Source: Hyalella azteca (taxonomy: Eukaryota > Arthropoda > Malacostraca > Amphipoda > Hyalellidae). Taken from it: a stretch of DNA of 64,000 bases. Shown here piece by piece: positions 34,301-48,084 of the stretch; positions within the stretch are counted from its first letter, which is position 1, and each line of letters starts with the position of its first letter. Location of the stretch: contig NW_025932901.1 in the NCBI RefSeq assembly GCF_000764305.2, positions 153,344-217,343 on the forward strand, read 5' to 3'. The notes under the pieces are model-generated. The model had not been told where the DNA came from and searched no databases. It was given only the letters and a program-made list of their open reading frames with translations. The position numbers were made by a program, and so were the translations under genes.

Positions 34301-35394
34301 GTGGCATCATTAAGTTTTGATATTGTTTGCTATCGTAACATACCTTTACTATGAAGAAACTACGTCGTGTCATGAGTGCGATGATTTCTCTCAAATAACT
34401 AGGACATCTGTTTGAAAAAATTAGTCAAGGACTCGATCGCCATAATAAACAGCGTTGATATTAATGAATTCTAAATGAACAATAAGTAAAATAACTTCAT
34501 GAAGCTCCGAACACTCGTGCTTTATGCAGCCCTTACGTGATGTATCATTTCATATTGAAATTAATCTTGCTGGTATGATTAAATTAAGCTATATTGAAAA
34601 GCATGAACCCTTAAAATATTGTAACCTTTAAGATGCTGACATTAAAACATGGTTGGGTTGGCGATGAAAAATAATCAAATAAACTTCGCTTCATGTGAAA
34701 CACATGTATGTATTGTATATCATCCTCTGTTATTGAGTTGTTACTAAATTAAGTGCGAATGACTCGGAGATATTGGCTCGGCGTTCACAACATGAAGTAT
34801 TGTTAATGTATTCAAATTGGAGAGGAGTTCTTTCAAGTGAACTTGAAGAAATTTTGAGTAGTGAAACTCCCTTTTATCTTATTTCACTAAATATCGAGTT
34901 TTATACAGGCATTTATCTCACTTCTGCAAATTATTTTTCTTCAGCGTAACGACGCATTGCTCATCGTCAATCCCGTTTGTACTTGAGTTGCCGTTGCCCG
35001 GATAAAAATGATATGTCAGAAAAAGAATCGAATAGCGGTTCATCAAATAACGCTTGAAATATTAAGAAATTTTCTCGGGTCCTATCAGCACCATAACTTG
35101 GTTACCGAGGTGTGACAATTTGAAGTCAACAACAAGTGATAATTCATTAGTCGCTGACTAATGTTTCAGTCACTATATAGTCATGCATTGATGTTCAAAA
35201 AGTTATTTTTATTTAGAAATTATTAATTTAGATGCTAGATTCGCAGTTTATTTGTGACATATTTGTGAAGTACTATCTTTAGTGTATTTGTTGTTGAGTG
35301 AACAACTGTTGAGTGTATTTGAAACAAAAGTTATAATATAAGGAACTATGTAGGACACACGGTTTTTCATCCTGTCCTACTCTTTTTCTACCTT
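28326..35394. other. Long AT-rich stretch without a gene
   Basis: About 7 kb with no supported gene, RNA or repeat array. A GC-richer patch at 33420-33850 is stop-rich in all frames that I read. It could be intronic or intergenic. Confidence 0.6.
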
Positions 35395-35960
35395 TTTTTT
35401 ATAGATTATTGCAATTGATACAATACTTGGGTTTTCGAAAGAAGAAGAGCATGAAGATTGAGCAGAATTTGTTAGTATTGAACCTCCAATAGAAACAGCA
35501 ATAGCCGAAATAGACTGCAATTAAGATAGCTCAAATGACGCAGCTACTTGCAATTCCGATCATCTACCGAGGAGGATTATTCAATCAAAAGTAATAACCA
35601 AGAAATGTGGAGACAATCAACATCGACAGTGAACTATGGTCGACATGGCGATCGATAATATACTTGAGGAAAGCCCGTGAGATTTGGATATGTGCAAAGG
35701 GCAGAAAATAAATCAAATGGTATTCTTATGCACGTTTAGCCATTCTGTGGAGCTACTTGATTATGTGCTGGGCCATGGATCAAATTATGTCATAGAGATT
35801 GATGAACAAGAAACAATTGGTCCCAGGCTAAAATGTTGTATGTGACATCTATTTTGGTTCAATTGAGCTCCTCAAAAAAAGATTACCTACTACTACGACT
35901 TTTCGAGAAGATCGATAATAGGATCGAAGAACCCTACTGAATGAAACCTTGAACAATATA
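35395..35960 (+). pseudogene. piggyBac-like transposase remnant
   Basis: Plus strand. An acidic N-terminal-like stretch (KEEEHED, DSSNDAATCNSDHLPRR) is followed by FSHSVELLDYVLGHGSNYV (about 35730-35790) and, in another frame after a stop, DIYFGSIELLKKR and TFREDR (35846-35930). The last two match the DN-F-TS...LL...GT-R block of piggyBac transposases, where the second catalytic Asp lies. Most of the catalytic core is missing and stops are frequent. No TTAA-flanked ends were found. The assignment rests on short motifs. Confidence 0.5.
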
Positions 35961-37421
35961 ATCAGGGCTTATATCGCTTCCTTGTACTTCGATCGTTGGG
36001 CATGTGTGATATAATGTTAGGGAACTATGCGATTTAGTATTTTACAATTCTGTACTTTTGTAATTTTAGTTTTCACTTTACATATGCGGAAGCAAGATTT
36101 TTAGGTCTCCCATTCGATTGGTCAATTCCGTCTTTGAACCCAGTGTCAAGGTGCGTTTTAACTTGGATTAAGGTTGGTTTTAACTTTGATTAAGGTTTGT
36201 ACCTGTGTTTGTCATCTAGTGATTATTTCACTGTGTTATTTATTTTGTTCTATTCTGTATAGTTAGATTAGTAATTCGAGTGAAGAGTGTGTTTATACTT
36301 TGAGTTGTGCTCATTTATTTATTTAGGTTATTTATTCTGTGTTATTTTCCTTTTAGGAGCGCGTGGAATTGTGTTTTTTTTATATGTGGATTCATGATCG
36401 CTGAGAAAAGATTTTTTCACAACAAAAGACTATACATGCCTTTTTGGGGTCCTCGAAAGAGTACGATCAGTACGGCTGAACGGTCCTGAGTGACTCCAAT
36501 TAGAACAACCAGCAACATTGGCCATATCAGGAAGATCAGATGCACTGCAGACACAGACATTATGGCCAACGCAACCATCACATTTGTAAAATGCTAAACC
36601 TTCCTATTTATTCTGAATAAATGGAAGCATTCCATACCAAAGATTCTAATATTTGCCAGAATATTTATGCACGATTTGTTCATCAGCAGTTGCGTATTGT
36701 CCATCATGAACCACTTTCATTTATTATTAACTATCGAAAAAAAATTGTTCGATGAAAAACGTGAAATATCAGATTTCTGTTATGTTTATGCCGAGCAGTT
36801 GAATTTGAAACCAAGCTACGATATTTTTTATCTATAAAGATAAATAAATATTTGAACTTTTTTAATTTATTACCTTCAAAAGCGACAAAATTTTCACAAG
36901 AAACAAAATCAGAATATAATTCTCGTCATTAATGGGTAAATCCCTCGTTTTTTTGGAAAAAAGATTCTTAGTTTCTGACAAACTACTTAATGAATGGCAC
37001 ATGAACTACCGAGCGTCGCGGGCTTAACCCATTTTTCCCACATATATGCATGTTCCGGGCCTAAACTGTCCGGGGAAGAAGTTCGTGTACAGAAATTAGC
37101 ATCCGTTGGAGGTTTAAGGTATACACATTGATATTGAACGATGTGTGAATGTTCATTTGGCTTTAAGTCAGTTATTGACCTCATGAACTTATCGAAGACT
37201 TTATATTTGCGACTTTCACTTGAACAGTTTTCACATATATGTATACACTTGTATTAGCTGCTGTGGAATATTGTTGAATAATATATAATTGTAAGCTAAT
37301 ATGTCGGCAGAAGGTATGACATCCACAGACATCTCTATGATCACTACCAGCACCGGGCAGTAAGCGCTGCTGGTAGCTCCGCAGAAGTGTTGTCGTTCAG
37401 GGAACGAGAAATTCTGTCCCT
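35961..37421. other. Non-genic stretch with a 22-bp direct duplication
   Basis: Two tandem copies of a unit containing GGTTTTAACTTTGATTAA (about 36150-36200). Otherwise nothing supported. Confidence 0.6.
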
Positions 37422-37566
37422 GGGCCTATACTTTAAAAAAAAGTTAAGAGATCGTAAGTTCATACGCCAATCATTGACGGCCTTTCAAGCCAAATCCACC
37501 AATCATAGACAAGAAAATAAGGCGTAAGTACTTACGTTCACTTAACGAGTTTTGAAAGTATGGCCC
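37422..37566. mobile_element. 145-bp MITE, copy 1
   Basis: Starts GGGCCTATACTTT and ends with the inverse AAAGTATGGCCC. It contains a palindromic GTAAGTACTTAC and the words ATCATTGACGGCC and CACCAATCATAGACAAG. CCTG sits directly outside GGCC on both sides, a possible 4-bp target duplication. The same element occurs in opposite orientation at 47642-47784. Confidence 0.85.
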
Positions 37567-40500
37567 CTGCGTTGCAAGTTATTTCTCGCGAGCCTCGTCG
37601 CAACTCATCACGCATAGTTGACATGCCAACGCTGGGAAGTATTGTCTTGTCTTCATCGACATCTACATGGTGTTAATGTCTACTGTTGGAAAGTCCCACT
37701 TGTGTCGTTTACAATTTTTTGTAAGTCTCACGTTTCTTATTCATTTATTGGCAATAAAATTGGTTGCGAATCAGAAGAGGACGCGGTGCTGCGAATAAAT
37801 AATTTCAATCGACGAATATGAATTTGAATAAACTCAATCTAGATTCGTTTAAGTATCATGAGTTTAGCTGTCTCTTAATCGCCATGAATAGTAATCATTA
37901 ATTATCTACCTAATTTGACAATAATATTATAAGTTAACGTTTGGATTCAATATTTTTGTATCACTAATACGGCACATGTAACATAAATTCGTGATTAATG
38001 CTTCAAACATCGCGAGTTGTCCCGATTTATATAATATTTTTGATCGTTATCTGTCCATCCGGGATTAAACAAACTCCGTCCGCAACTTGACGCGGTCGCA
38101 GAAATTTCTCAGCAATTCTGCTATGGAATCAAATTGGGCGAAGAAACATCTTTCTCATAAAATATAATTACATTATAATATTTTATGACGACCTTTTCTG
38201 AATTACATAAATTTCTCTATGAATTGGAATTCACATATTAAACAATTGAGGCTAATTTATTCGGAATAAATCATCGGTAATTTGGAACATTCCGTTTACA
38301 ATGAATGATAAGGAATTGTGACAGGCCAAAAATGAGCACCTTCGTGCAGAATACAGGAAATGATCATCCAGAAGTTATTTGTCAACTGCGACGTCAATCC
38401 CAGGAGAATTTTAGTCCATTAAAGTTTTTTTCTGTTCTTTGGTTTCAGCCTTTATTAGACTCATGTTATTTCAATGTGAAGCAGTTCCGCTTGCAATAAA
38501 TGGTTCACAATATATCTTCGGTCAATAGTTGTGGGCCGTGCTATTCAACATAAATAGCTGTGCAGAACTGATTGAGATATTGGAGCAGTAAATAAATTAA
38601 AAATAAAAAGTAAAACTTAGGAAAATCATTATCAGTTATTTATTAAAGATCGTCCAGCAAGGTGGTGGTTCATCGGGAGTAGCGATGGCATGAAAAATTG
38701 TAAAGTTGAAAATTAGTAGTGAAAAAGATCACGTACGTCCCGTTATTGCGCACTTTTCACAGCTTGACGGAGAACCATTATAATCGTTGAATGAACATGT
38801 TGTGGAAGCATACGCTGACGCAACTTCAATCGAAGTTATTTTATAGGCAGCATGATGGTTTCTTTTAGTGCTCGATAACCGTCCAGGAGGCCGTAGTATT
38901 TTAATACTATAGTCTCAGGCTTCTTTTGGGAACGGCAGCCGTGAATGGAGGGAAATCTCTGGGTTCCTGATAAAGGAGAATCTGGTTGTCTATAGAGCAA
39001 TTGGTCGCAACAAATGAGACGGCCTGAAGTGGAGGCAGACGAAAAGGCAGCCTACCTCCTACAGCTCTTACAATAATGCAGTAAAGTCGTAGCTGTCACG
39101 CTCTTCCATGAGAAATCGTTCCAAAACTGCCCAGGAGAAAGAACTTTCGCTGAGTTAGAGCCCAATAGCGGTTAGCTGCAAGCGGGCACCCGGCTTAAAC
39201 ATAATAGCTGACGACAGCTTCGGGGAAGATTGAGATTCAATGACCAAGATTATGGTGTTAATACACATGTCCGTTAGATAATTTCAAATCAGAAAAAACA
39301 CAATTAAGGACAATTGCAACTAAAATCATTAACATTTTGCATTTCAAATGCATACTTTTTTTATCGCAGGCCTTCGAAGAAATACTTTGAACCTTGAACA
39401 ACAAGAGATGAAACCTTCCCTGGTTTTCATTCTTATTTAAAATCCACAAAAAAATGCTCGGAGGAACGTCGCTTCAAGGGCTGCCGAAGACACGAGAACA
39501 TGAAGAGACTAAACGCCACTGCTATATAAAGAACAGAGTCACGAAGCTTCAGCTTCAAATTCAAATGTATTATCTTAAACTAAATAAATTAATTGAAAGG
39601 CGACCAAGCTATTCCAATCATATCATGTTTTTTTTAAATGACTAAGTTTTTCCGGTTGATTCTAACAGCGTTTAAAAATTAGCTTCTTTGTTAGTATTAT
39701 CATCAAAAATTCATTAGCTTCGAAGATACAACGTAGGTTATAATGTTCGCCCTAAACTGATCCAAAACAAACCCAGGGCTTCGTTGTTTTTTCTTTACAC
39801 ATTTATAATTTTTTATCCTTTTATCCTTTTTGTTACACATGAATCCCTTAAACATTCGTTCGTCGTATTGAGTTGCAACACCGAATTAAATAATCGTCTG
39901 TAAATTAAGTAATGAGTGCGTAATTTGTAAATGCTAGTTTAAATATTCGTTATTATTATTATTCTACGGAGCAGTTATCGGGGCGTCAGGTTCAATCGAT
40001 CTTCGAGGGCCCGTTACACATAAGTTTAATAGCAAGCGAAAAATAAAAAAAAAACAAAAGAAAAGATGAGAACGGATCAAAATGACCAAGCACTCGATTC
40101 ATAGGCTCTACGAAATAGTTGTCTTTAGGCATCGACGAAACATCTGCAACGAAGGAGCCGATGTTACGGAGGCCGGCAGACTGTTCCAGGTTCTGGCGGC
40201 GGCGGCAGGGAACGTTCTGTCGCCTACGGTAGATAGACGTTAGTTGGAACGACGAGGTCCGTGTAGAAACTGTAGATGGAACGTGATAATCCGTGCTGAT
40301 CGGATTCGTGATTAAATAAGATACGTTAATCATGAATCAGGTCCGTGGATTAAACATGACACGGAGTTATCGTCACCGTGAATGCAGCTGTAAGTATTAT
40401 GCTCAATTATTGCTCAATAAATTTCACTGATAAATGTGCATTAATTATTAAAAAACAAATATATTCCTTTACACAAAAATTGGTCCATAGGCTTACGTGC

Positions 40501-42531
40501 AAACGGCTGCAAAACATTAACGCAATTTTAATGTAACTTTACCGGTACTGCTTTAATTTCTTTGTTTTTTTCACAGAAAAACTGTCATGCAGGCCATATA
40601 AAATTTAGAAACGAAAAGATGAATTGAAAAAATTCTATTTTACATCTATTTTTGTTTATAATACAAAAACACTGGACGGAAGATAGTTTCTAGCATTATC
40701 AGGAGAGTTGTCGGTCATGTACAGTTTATTAATTCAACAAAGAGCGCTGAATGTTCTCAAATAAAAATAAATAAATAAAAAATGAATACATTTTATAAAT
40801 GAATAAATAAAATGAAATAAAATAAATATTGTTGTTTCTCGGCTTTCTCAAAACATTCATTACAAATCAGAAGTAATCTGTAATTACATTTTTTTCATAA
40901 TCCTTCAAATTTTTCTTCTTTGTAAACCCAATCAACACAAGCGTGTATAAAATTTAACGTGTAATGCTGTTGCCAAATATCGCTCATATTGTAAAGATAT
41001 TTCTCCATTAGATTGCCTAAATGGTAAGGCTTTGAGTTCAGTGCTGCTGATGAGGCCAGAAGATGTTTGAATAGTTCTTCCCCGAATAGAAACAAAAAAG
41101 AAGCCTGTGTAAATTTTAGTCTTTTGTTTACGAACGAAAGACCTGCGCGCTGTTCTTGGAAGAGCTCGCGTAGTTATGTCAATACGTCTATTGGAGATCA
41201 CCTCTCAGGGCTTCAAAAGCCCCGCTGAAGAACAGAGAACCGAGACTTCTTTTAAATCCAGGGTTACAGCGTAAAAAATAAATTACTTGACTATAATTCA
41301 AACATGGATTTCATACGTAGAGAATGCTGTAATTGATGTAAAAAAGTTTAACACGACCAATAAAGATCAGTAACAGGATCTACATAAGCGTATAACACAA
41401 TCGGTATGAAGATATTGCACGATGTATGGAAGCGAATAACAAGATCTCTATTAAAGTCTAAAATTATCTATAAAGACAGACACATAACAAGATTTTTGGC
41501 CGTCATACGTCATTCGAGTGGAAAAAGCGAGTGGTACTCCCTTACAGTATTAACTCCCTTATTTTGCGTGTATGTCGTGTCATTTTAGTTTATTTTGGTT
41601 GCATCAACTCCATGGTTATTTTGCCCCTAAAAGGGAAGAATAAACAGCAGTATAATTGTTCGAAACTGGGAAGAATAAACAGCAGTATAATTGTTCTCGT
41701 TATGTTTACTGAATATATCAATGGAAAGATCGGCTGGTCCGATTACAGAAACAATATATCTATTTGAAGTCTTTAAAACTATATATATTCAAATATACTG
41801 GAACGTATTTAAATTTATAAACCAATCTATTCAGAACTTGTATATCATGTATATATTTTGAAGTACATCCAATTTATATCAAAATTACTTCAAATTTATA
41901 TTCAGTTGCAGGAGTGACTGCACGATCCGACTAGGCTGTTTAACGTATACTGCTACAAATTGTGCTATCTTGGTTTCAATTAAGTGTTTCATCTTTTTCT
42001 AACACAGCTAAACCTTTGTTTTTCATTTTATATTTCTCAGTCAAACTTCCCACACCTCAGATCGATTAAATTCTTCTTATAAATGTCAAAATTTTCCCTT
42101 CATTCATTAACTGAGCATTGAGGCCTCAGACTATTTTCACAATTATTCAATTACTGTAATACTAACGACTTATCGAACAAGGTCTGATTGTCTTGCGATT
42201 GAGAGGTAACACACATTTATTATGTTCTCAGTATCGAGATTCGCCACACAGAGAACCTCTTTTTTTGCTTGCGTTTCCCCGTCATCGTTACGCCGTGCCA
42301 AAGTCGTCCTGTTTAACCGCTGAGGAGCTACAGCAACTCACAACCATTCCTTCCGGTAGCTGCCGCATTGTACCACAACTCTTGGCTTGCACTGCAATTC
42401 TTAAACCTACTTATTTTGATACAAGAACCAGAAGAAAAGCCACTATCAGCATTTTAAATTAAAACTTCTAGTAAAAAATGAATCCTTTGAAGGTGGCATC
42501 CTTGCGGGTTGATCATTGTACATACGTACTT
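37567..42531. other. Non-genic stretch
   Basis: About 5 kb without a supported gene. Contains AAAT-type simple sequence (40760-40830). A GC-rich patch (38750-39230) and short frames near 40000-40330 and 42193-42460 have no motifs. Confidence 0.55.
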
Positions 42532-42768
42532 GCGTCGGCGACAGTCCATTCTCCGACTGTTTGAATAAAAATATTCTATTAGACCAAGAAACTATTGTGC
42601 TATATTCTTATAAACATTCTTTTATGAAAGAAACAAATGTAAGAACAGCGTCGGCGACAGTCCTTTTTTCGATTTTTTTTAATTAAAATATATTATTAAA
42701 CCAAGAAACAATTGTGCTATATACATATAAACATTCTTTTACGAAAGAAACAAATGTAAGAACAGCGC
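42532..42768. repeat. 116-bp direct duplication
   Basis: Two adjacent units starting GCGTCGGCGACAGTCC (42532 and 42648) share AAACATTCTTTTA and GAAAGAAACAAATGTAAGAA. They are diverged by several substitutions and indels. Confidence 0.9.
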
Positions 42769-43136
42769 CAGGCAGGTACAGGCAACAGACCGGCGTCCTC
42801 TGAGAACTACAGCCCAGAAGCACGACGCGCTGAGGGATGTGGAGCGACGCATCCGCTCCATTTCCTGCCGCTCCATTTGCCGTAAAAAAGCTCAACGGCT
42901 CCCCAAAAAATGCTTTCCTCTTGGCCAGTTTTGCGGCCAAAAACCGTTAATTGCTTTAGGGTATTTTTCGGGCGTTCTTGCGTCTTCATGTACTCGACAT
43001 ATGCGCATAGCTGCTGAGTGTTCTGTCCTCACTGAAAATCAAAAATAGATTATCGGTGGTCATTAGATGGCCGATGGTTTTTCTAGGATGCAATACCCTT
43101 TACGGGGCTTGGCCATCATCGATGAGAGGCTTTTTA
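42769..43136. other. GC-richer non-genic patch
   Basis: Short open frames on both strands without motifs; nothing supported. Confidence 0.5.
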
Positions 43137-43273
43137 CCGCATTTTCTCATATATGGAAAAATGCACTACCGTGCTCGCCATGTCCGTCTGTCCGTCCGTG
43201 ACTACACGTTTTCGTCGACGAGAAAATGCGTTCTCTGTCACTCACTGCAGTGAGTACTAAGTTATATTTTTTT
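43137..43273 (+). repeat. Family-E structured repeat, copy 3
   Basis: Complete copy with the shortest GTCC block (GTCCGTCTGTCCGTCC). The CGTTTTCGTCGACGAG palindrome, GAGAAAATGCG, CTCACTGCAGTGAG and the T-run end are all present. Confidence 0.88.
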
Positions 43274-44060
43274 ATATACTTGCGTCTCTATTTTCGTATT
43301 TATATTCGCAAAGAGTTGAAACATATTTATGGATACACTATTTTATGGTTAACACATGGGGTAATTTTTTGTTAGCTTAGTTAAACTAAAAATGTCATCC
43401 CGGAACATGGGTAATCTTAATCTCTTCATAAAAGCATTGTACTATTGGGTGCCGAAAACTCGTAAAATTTTGTGAACAATTAAACAGCACTTCAAACTGA
43501 CATTGCTCATTCAAATTCGATTCCAGTGCTTGGAAGAAAAATAATTTTATTATACCTTCATATCAATGAACATTTCATTGCACATAATATCTGCAATAAT
43601 CGAACTGTACATTTTCCTCAGAACGTGACTTAAGCAAACTATTCTTGGAAATAAAGGAAACAAAATCCTTGATCTGATGAAGTTCGAAGCTACAAACGGA
43701 ATAAAATATCATGCGGACTTTTAAATATTTTCAAGTGGCAATCTTCTGAAATAGGAAAGCTTGGCGCGATCTAACCCAATATGCTTCCTTGATTTTGTGG
43801 AAATGTTGCGGCCTTCTTTATATTCAGAGGCGCGAAAGCCAACACTTGGGTGCGGCAAATTTCTTATAAGCTTCTGCCGGCGCTGCAATGCATATCTTGA
43901 GCGTCACATCCCTATTAAAAATTACAGCCGCGTCAGCACCGGCCAACATACGCCATCGATTGCCGCTGGTTTTCCATACAAAAATATCTGGCCATATGTG
44001 CAGGTCTCTCCAGTCCTGCGTGGCCCATGGGGCGGAGAGAAAACTATTGAGTACGTGGCT
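43274..44060. other. Non-genic stretch
   Basis: No supported gene. An open frame that starts here and runs into the following array is discussed under rejected items. Confidence 0.5.
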
Positions 44061-44260
44061 AGTCAGCTCAGATCACGCGTCGTCAGCTCAGATCACGCGT
44101 TGTCAGCTCAGATCATGCGTTGTCAGTTCAGATCTTGCGTCATCAGCTCAGATCATGCGTCGTCAGCTCAGATCATGCGTTGTCAGCCCAGATCATGCGT
44201 TGTCAGCTCAGATCATGCGTTGTCAGCTCAGCTCATGTGTTGTCAGCTTGGGTCATGCTC
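44061..44260. repeat. 20-bp minisatellite
   Basis: About ten units of GTCAGCTCAGATCATGCGTT with C/T variation. Because 20 is not a multiple of three, the long frame across it reads the unit in all three phases, so it is not evidence of protein coding. Confidence 0.95.
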
Positions 44261-45410
44261 AGTTAATCGTCCCTTTGATGCCATTAATGTGAAGCTTCTG
44301 ACATTGTTCTCACAGGAAGCCAAAGAACAACAAGGTAATGAAGGAAGGAGTATGTCATAGTTTTCTTCTCCACGAAAAGTGCTGCAGGTAATAACGTTGA
44401 ATTTCGTACAATTTTTATTTCTAGAATTAAATTAAATTTTTTGCTCATATTCATTGTAGCCGTAGTTAAATAAATTCAAGACATCATATTCATTTACTTT
44501 TTAATTTGGTAATATTTGCGAAAATAGAAGATTGCTAATGCGGGAGCTCCTCGGCTGGCGGTTTATCTTGTGACTGCGGCCAGTGTTAGAGGTCCAGTCG
44601 CTCTGTGTTACCAGTTAGTGGCTCATATTTAAAATTTCAATAGCTCTTGTATTATTTTATATTGTTATGCTTCATTGATATGTCTGACAATTATTCGCAT
44701 TTACTATAACAAAGCGAGCGCTTCGAGTAGGTATTCAATTGTGTACGTTTCTTCTGCAGATATCATCAATAATTGCAACTTTATTCCCTGAGCGCGATTA
44801 AATTCAATGACGGGGACTTTATTGCAGATGCATTGAGCTTCGTCTTCCGGTCAGGGCTCAGCAGGTTAGGAGGTTGTATAACTCATGCTGAATCGTTGCA
44901 AGTGTGGCGTCGTCGTAAGAAGCCGAAATCGTTATATCCATGTTGTCCTACCCTATACAGTCTACAGAGATAATGATTTCACTATTCAGACTTTGAAATT
45001 TGCTTCGTTACCACTATAAGTTTTAGCAAAAATGTTTACATTGATAACTTCCGCTGCAATGGATGCTGAAAATTGAACTTTATTGAATGTTATGTTTGGC
45101 TGCTGCTCTGTCTGTGGCATTTATGATAATTAAATATTTGGTGTAATTTCCGTAGATTAATTAACTTATTTTTCTGTTTTTCTTAACCAGATACATTAAT
45201 TTTTGATGCTTATTCCAGGTGTTGATGGTAAGCAATTACAGCATTCCGGAAAATACCTTAATTGTAGCGCTCATCATACGCTATCGGACACAAAAAGGGG
45301 GAAGATATTTCATCACAAAAATTTGAGAAAATCCCGATAGAAAATATTTAAATGCCTATATTATCTGGGCGATGAAGCAAGCAGTGCAGAAGCAGCGTAA
45401 CAATATCAAG
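44261..45410. other. Non-genic stretch
   Basis: Nothing supported. Confidence 0.55.
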
Positions 45411-45700
45411 AAGACGATAGCTGAAGAAAGGAAGAGTGAACAGCTTAACCTCACCACTGAAACTCTATAAGACGATCGCTGAAGACGGAACGAGTGAACA
45501 ACTTAACTTCACCACTGAAACTCTATAAGACGATAGCTGAAGACGGGACGAGTGAACAACTTAACTTCACCACTGAAACTCTATAAGACGATCGCTGAAG
45601 ACGGGACGAGTGAACAGCTTAACCTCATCACTGAAACTCTATAAGAAAATAGCTGAAGAAATGATGAGTGAACAACTTAACCTCATCACTGAAACCTTTG
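45411..45700. repeat. 58-bp tandem repeat, five units
   Basis: Five units of about 58 bp with core ACGATAGCTGAAGACGG and CTTAACCTCACCACTGAAA. Units 2-4 are nearly identical and the outer two are more diverged, the usual profile of internal homogenisation. Confidence 0.93.
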
Positions 45701-46194
45701 CGCACTACAAGCTCTGTGATGCAGGAGCTACAACTGCGTTCGTGAAATTTCAAACCCACAAGGAACTAAAAATGTGAGTTAGACTCTCCTTGGTGAGGAT
45801 TCATTGCAATGCAAGAAATTTAAATACATAAAGAGGTTATTGAAAAGTAATTCTGGGGTTATCATTCCACCATCATTTTACTAAAATATGCCTTACCTTA
45901 ATACCAAATAATTTGTTTTAGACACATATTTAATTGTGAAAACTGACCAAAGTGATCGAAAATAACGATGGAAAATGATAAGAGTATCAATAATATGACT
46001 TTAAGCTTGAATGTTTATGCTAGAATCTAAGAAACAGTTGTTCAGTACAAAATTTGAAATTGAAATTTTAAAAGAATTCAAATTAAAATTACTATGAAAA
46101 ATGGCGTATTTTAAAAGTAGGTGCGATGTTGATATGAAAAACAACAAGTTAATGTATAAAAAAATATTCTTTTTAAAGGCCATGCATTATAAAA
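45701..46194. other. Non-genic, AT-rich
   Basis: Nothing supported; probably includes the 3' non-coding end of the adjacent mariner fragment. Confidence 0.5.
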
Positions 46195-46320
46195 CTTTCC
46201 TACACAATTCCCATTAATATTGAGGCATTTAGTGCATCTTGGTACCAGCTTTCGTATTCCATCATCAAAAAAGCTTAGACAATTTTGTATGGAACGCAAA
46301 GAAAGCCTGCAACAATACAT
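46195..46320 (-). pseudogene. Mariner-family transposase C-terminal fragment
   Basis: The minus strand reads SFFDDGIRKLVPRCTKCL then NINGN, the conserved C-terminal block of mariner transposases (FF-GI-KL--R--KC---NG). The reading frame is open across the block, but no catalytic domain precedes it; upstream sequence is unrelated. A related fragment lies at 52643-52768. Confidence 0.7.
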
Positions 46321-47641
46321 TAATTTCTAGCGTAAAGCAGCCAGCGGACCAAGACAGGCTCATCGTCACCGATCTAGGAGGCGTAACTATTTCTGTGGCC
46401 TTTGAAACGTAGATGAATGGAACAAATAAACAATCATTCAGTAAATAAACAAGCAATGATAATCAGCAAAATCATAATTTTACTTGATTTCAGTAGCTTA
46501 ATTTAAACGGCAGATGAAGTCAGAGTGCTGCATCCCGACAATTGTTAAGCTAGGGGCTGCTGTCGAGCTTGAAGCAAGCCGACCAATAAATAGTGAATAG
46601 CCAGCACATTTGATAAATTCTCTTGAGGCGATTACACGGAACAAAAATACCCCTCCATCTGGAAGGCACGAAATGCATCGTTATTTAACGACGTACCATT
46701 TTCGATGTATTAATATAGTGGGTGGTAATAGCAGGCGGAATTGATGTTTGCGGTTCCTACAGTTAGGCCCGTGTTGTGTGACGATAGTTGTCGGTTTTCA
46801 GGACATCACATTTAATAATTTAATTACTAATCAATGTGTGAAGCTGTTGGTAACGAGCTTCTCTCGAACCATTGTATGTACCTGCGGAAACTAACGTACA
46901 GTATATATAGGATAGTAGCACGACTTGTCAGTATGCATTTTATCCTCGTCTGGCGTAGACCCCAAATCTGCCACCGCCGCGGCAAGTACATGTTCTTAGC
47001 CAACTTGTGTTTTACTATCTGTGTTGTTCAGTGGTAACGCTTATACAATCAACATTTGAATTTATTTTGTCCTAGCTAGAATTTCAACAGCCACTTAAAC
47101 CTAGCCAGGCAGGAACATTTGGAAGGAAAATAACGTTGAATCTTCGTTAACTCATTTCATTCTTGTTAAGCTGCTGGGTCAGAAATACCGCATGTAAGTA
47201 CAAATAAACTTGCAGAACATAAATAAATAATATAATCAGCAAAAAAAGGATGCCAATTGACTTGAATATTCAGAATGTAATAACAAATTCCCAGTTACAA
47301 ATCATATTACGACGTTACGAAAAAAGCTCAATAATTGACGCGGTTGGGGAGTGCCCTAGCTAATCTTCATAAAATCTTAGTAGTAGACTAGGAAATACTT
47401 TACTCTGTACATAAAAACAGTAAATGAATTCACTTTGGAAAACTGTCGATTAACTACCATAATGAACAAACAAGAAATTTATAAGACAATTATGGTAAAC
47501 TAGCAGCGGTAGTAATGCAGCTGCAGCGCCACAGCCAGCATATAACGCAATGATCGAGCGACTCACGGCCGTGCTTCAAAAATTTACAGCTACGTCAACC
47601 CTGAAGTTACGGACGAAAAGTATACGTCGCACGCGTTCTGG
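46321..47641. other. Non-genic stretch
   Basis: Nothing supported. A GC-richer patch near 46950-46985 lacks motifs. Confidence 0.55.
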
Positions 47642-47784
47642 GGCCATACTTCAAAAACTCGCTAAGTGAACGTAAGTACTTACGCTCTAATTTCTTGTCT
47701 ATGATTGGTGGATTTTGCTCGAAAGGCCGTCAATGATTGGTTGATGAACTTGCGATCTCTTAACTTTTTTTGAAAGTATGGGCC
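47642..47784. mobile_element. 145-bp MITE, copy 2 (reverse orientation)
   Basis: The reverse complement aligns end to end with 37422-37566, including GTAAGTACTTAC, AATCATTGACGGCC and AATCATAGACAAG. Ends are GGCCATACTT and AAAGTATGGGCC. No target duplication is visible at this copy. Confidence 0.85.
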
Positions 47785-48078
47785 CAAATGGACGCGACAT
47801 TATTACACCAGCGTTAGATTATGATTGAATATTATCACCTTCCAATTAACACCCTGAAGCTGGATTCAAATATTACTTTGGATTGCATTATCAACCTCGA
47901 GCTGACCTATTAGTTGAGCGTACCAATAAAGGCAGCTGCTTTTTTTTTCAAATAAAGTACCGACCTTATTGAACTGTTCGAATAAATTGACTGGATGAAG
48001 TTATTTATACAAGATAGAATTTTTAACCGGACCACACAAAAAGGATGAAATTACCTATAGACGATTTTGCCGGACATA

Positions 48079-48084
48079 TTTATT
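48079..48084 (-). terminator. Candidate polyadenylation signal
   Basis: AATAAA on the minus strand about 270 bases downstream of the stop codon of the secreted-protein gene. No closer AATAAA was seen. Confidence 0.4.

Noticed and set aside
43761..44360. 199-codon plus-strand frame
   Set aside because: Half of it runs through a 20-bp minisatellite whose length is not a multiple of three, and the first half has no recognisable domain.
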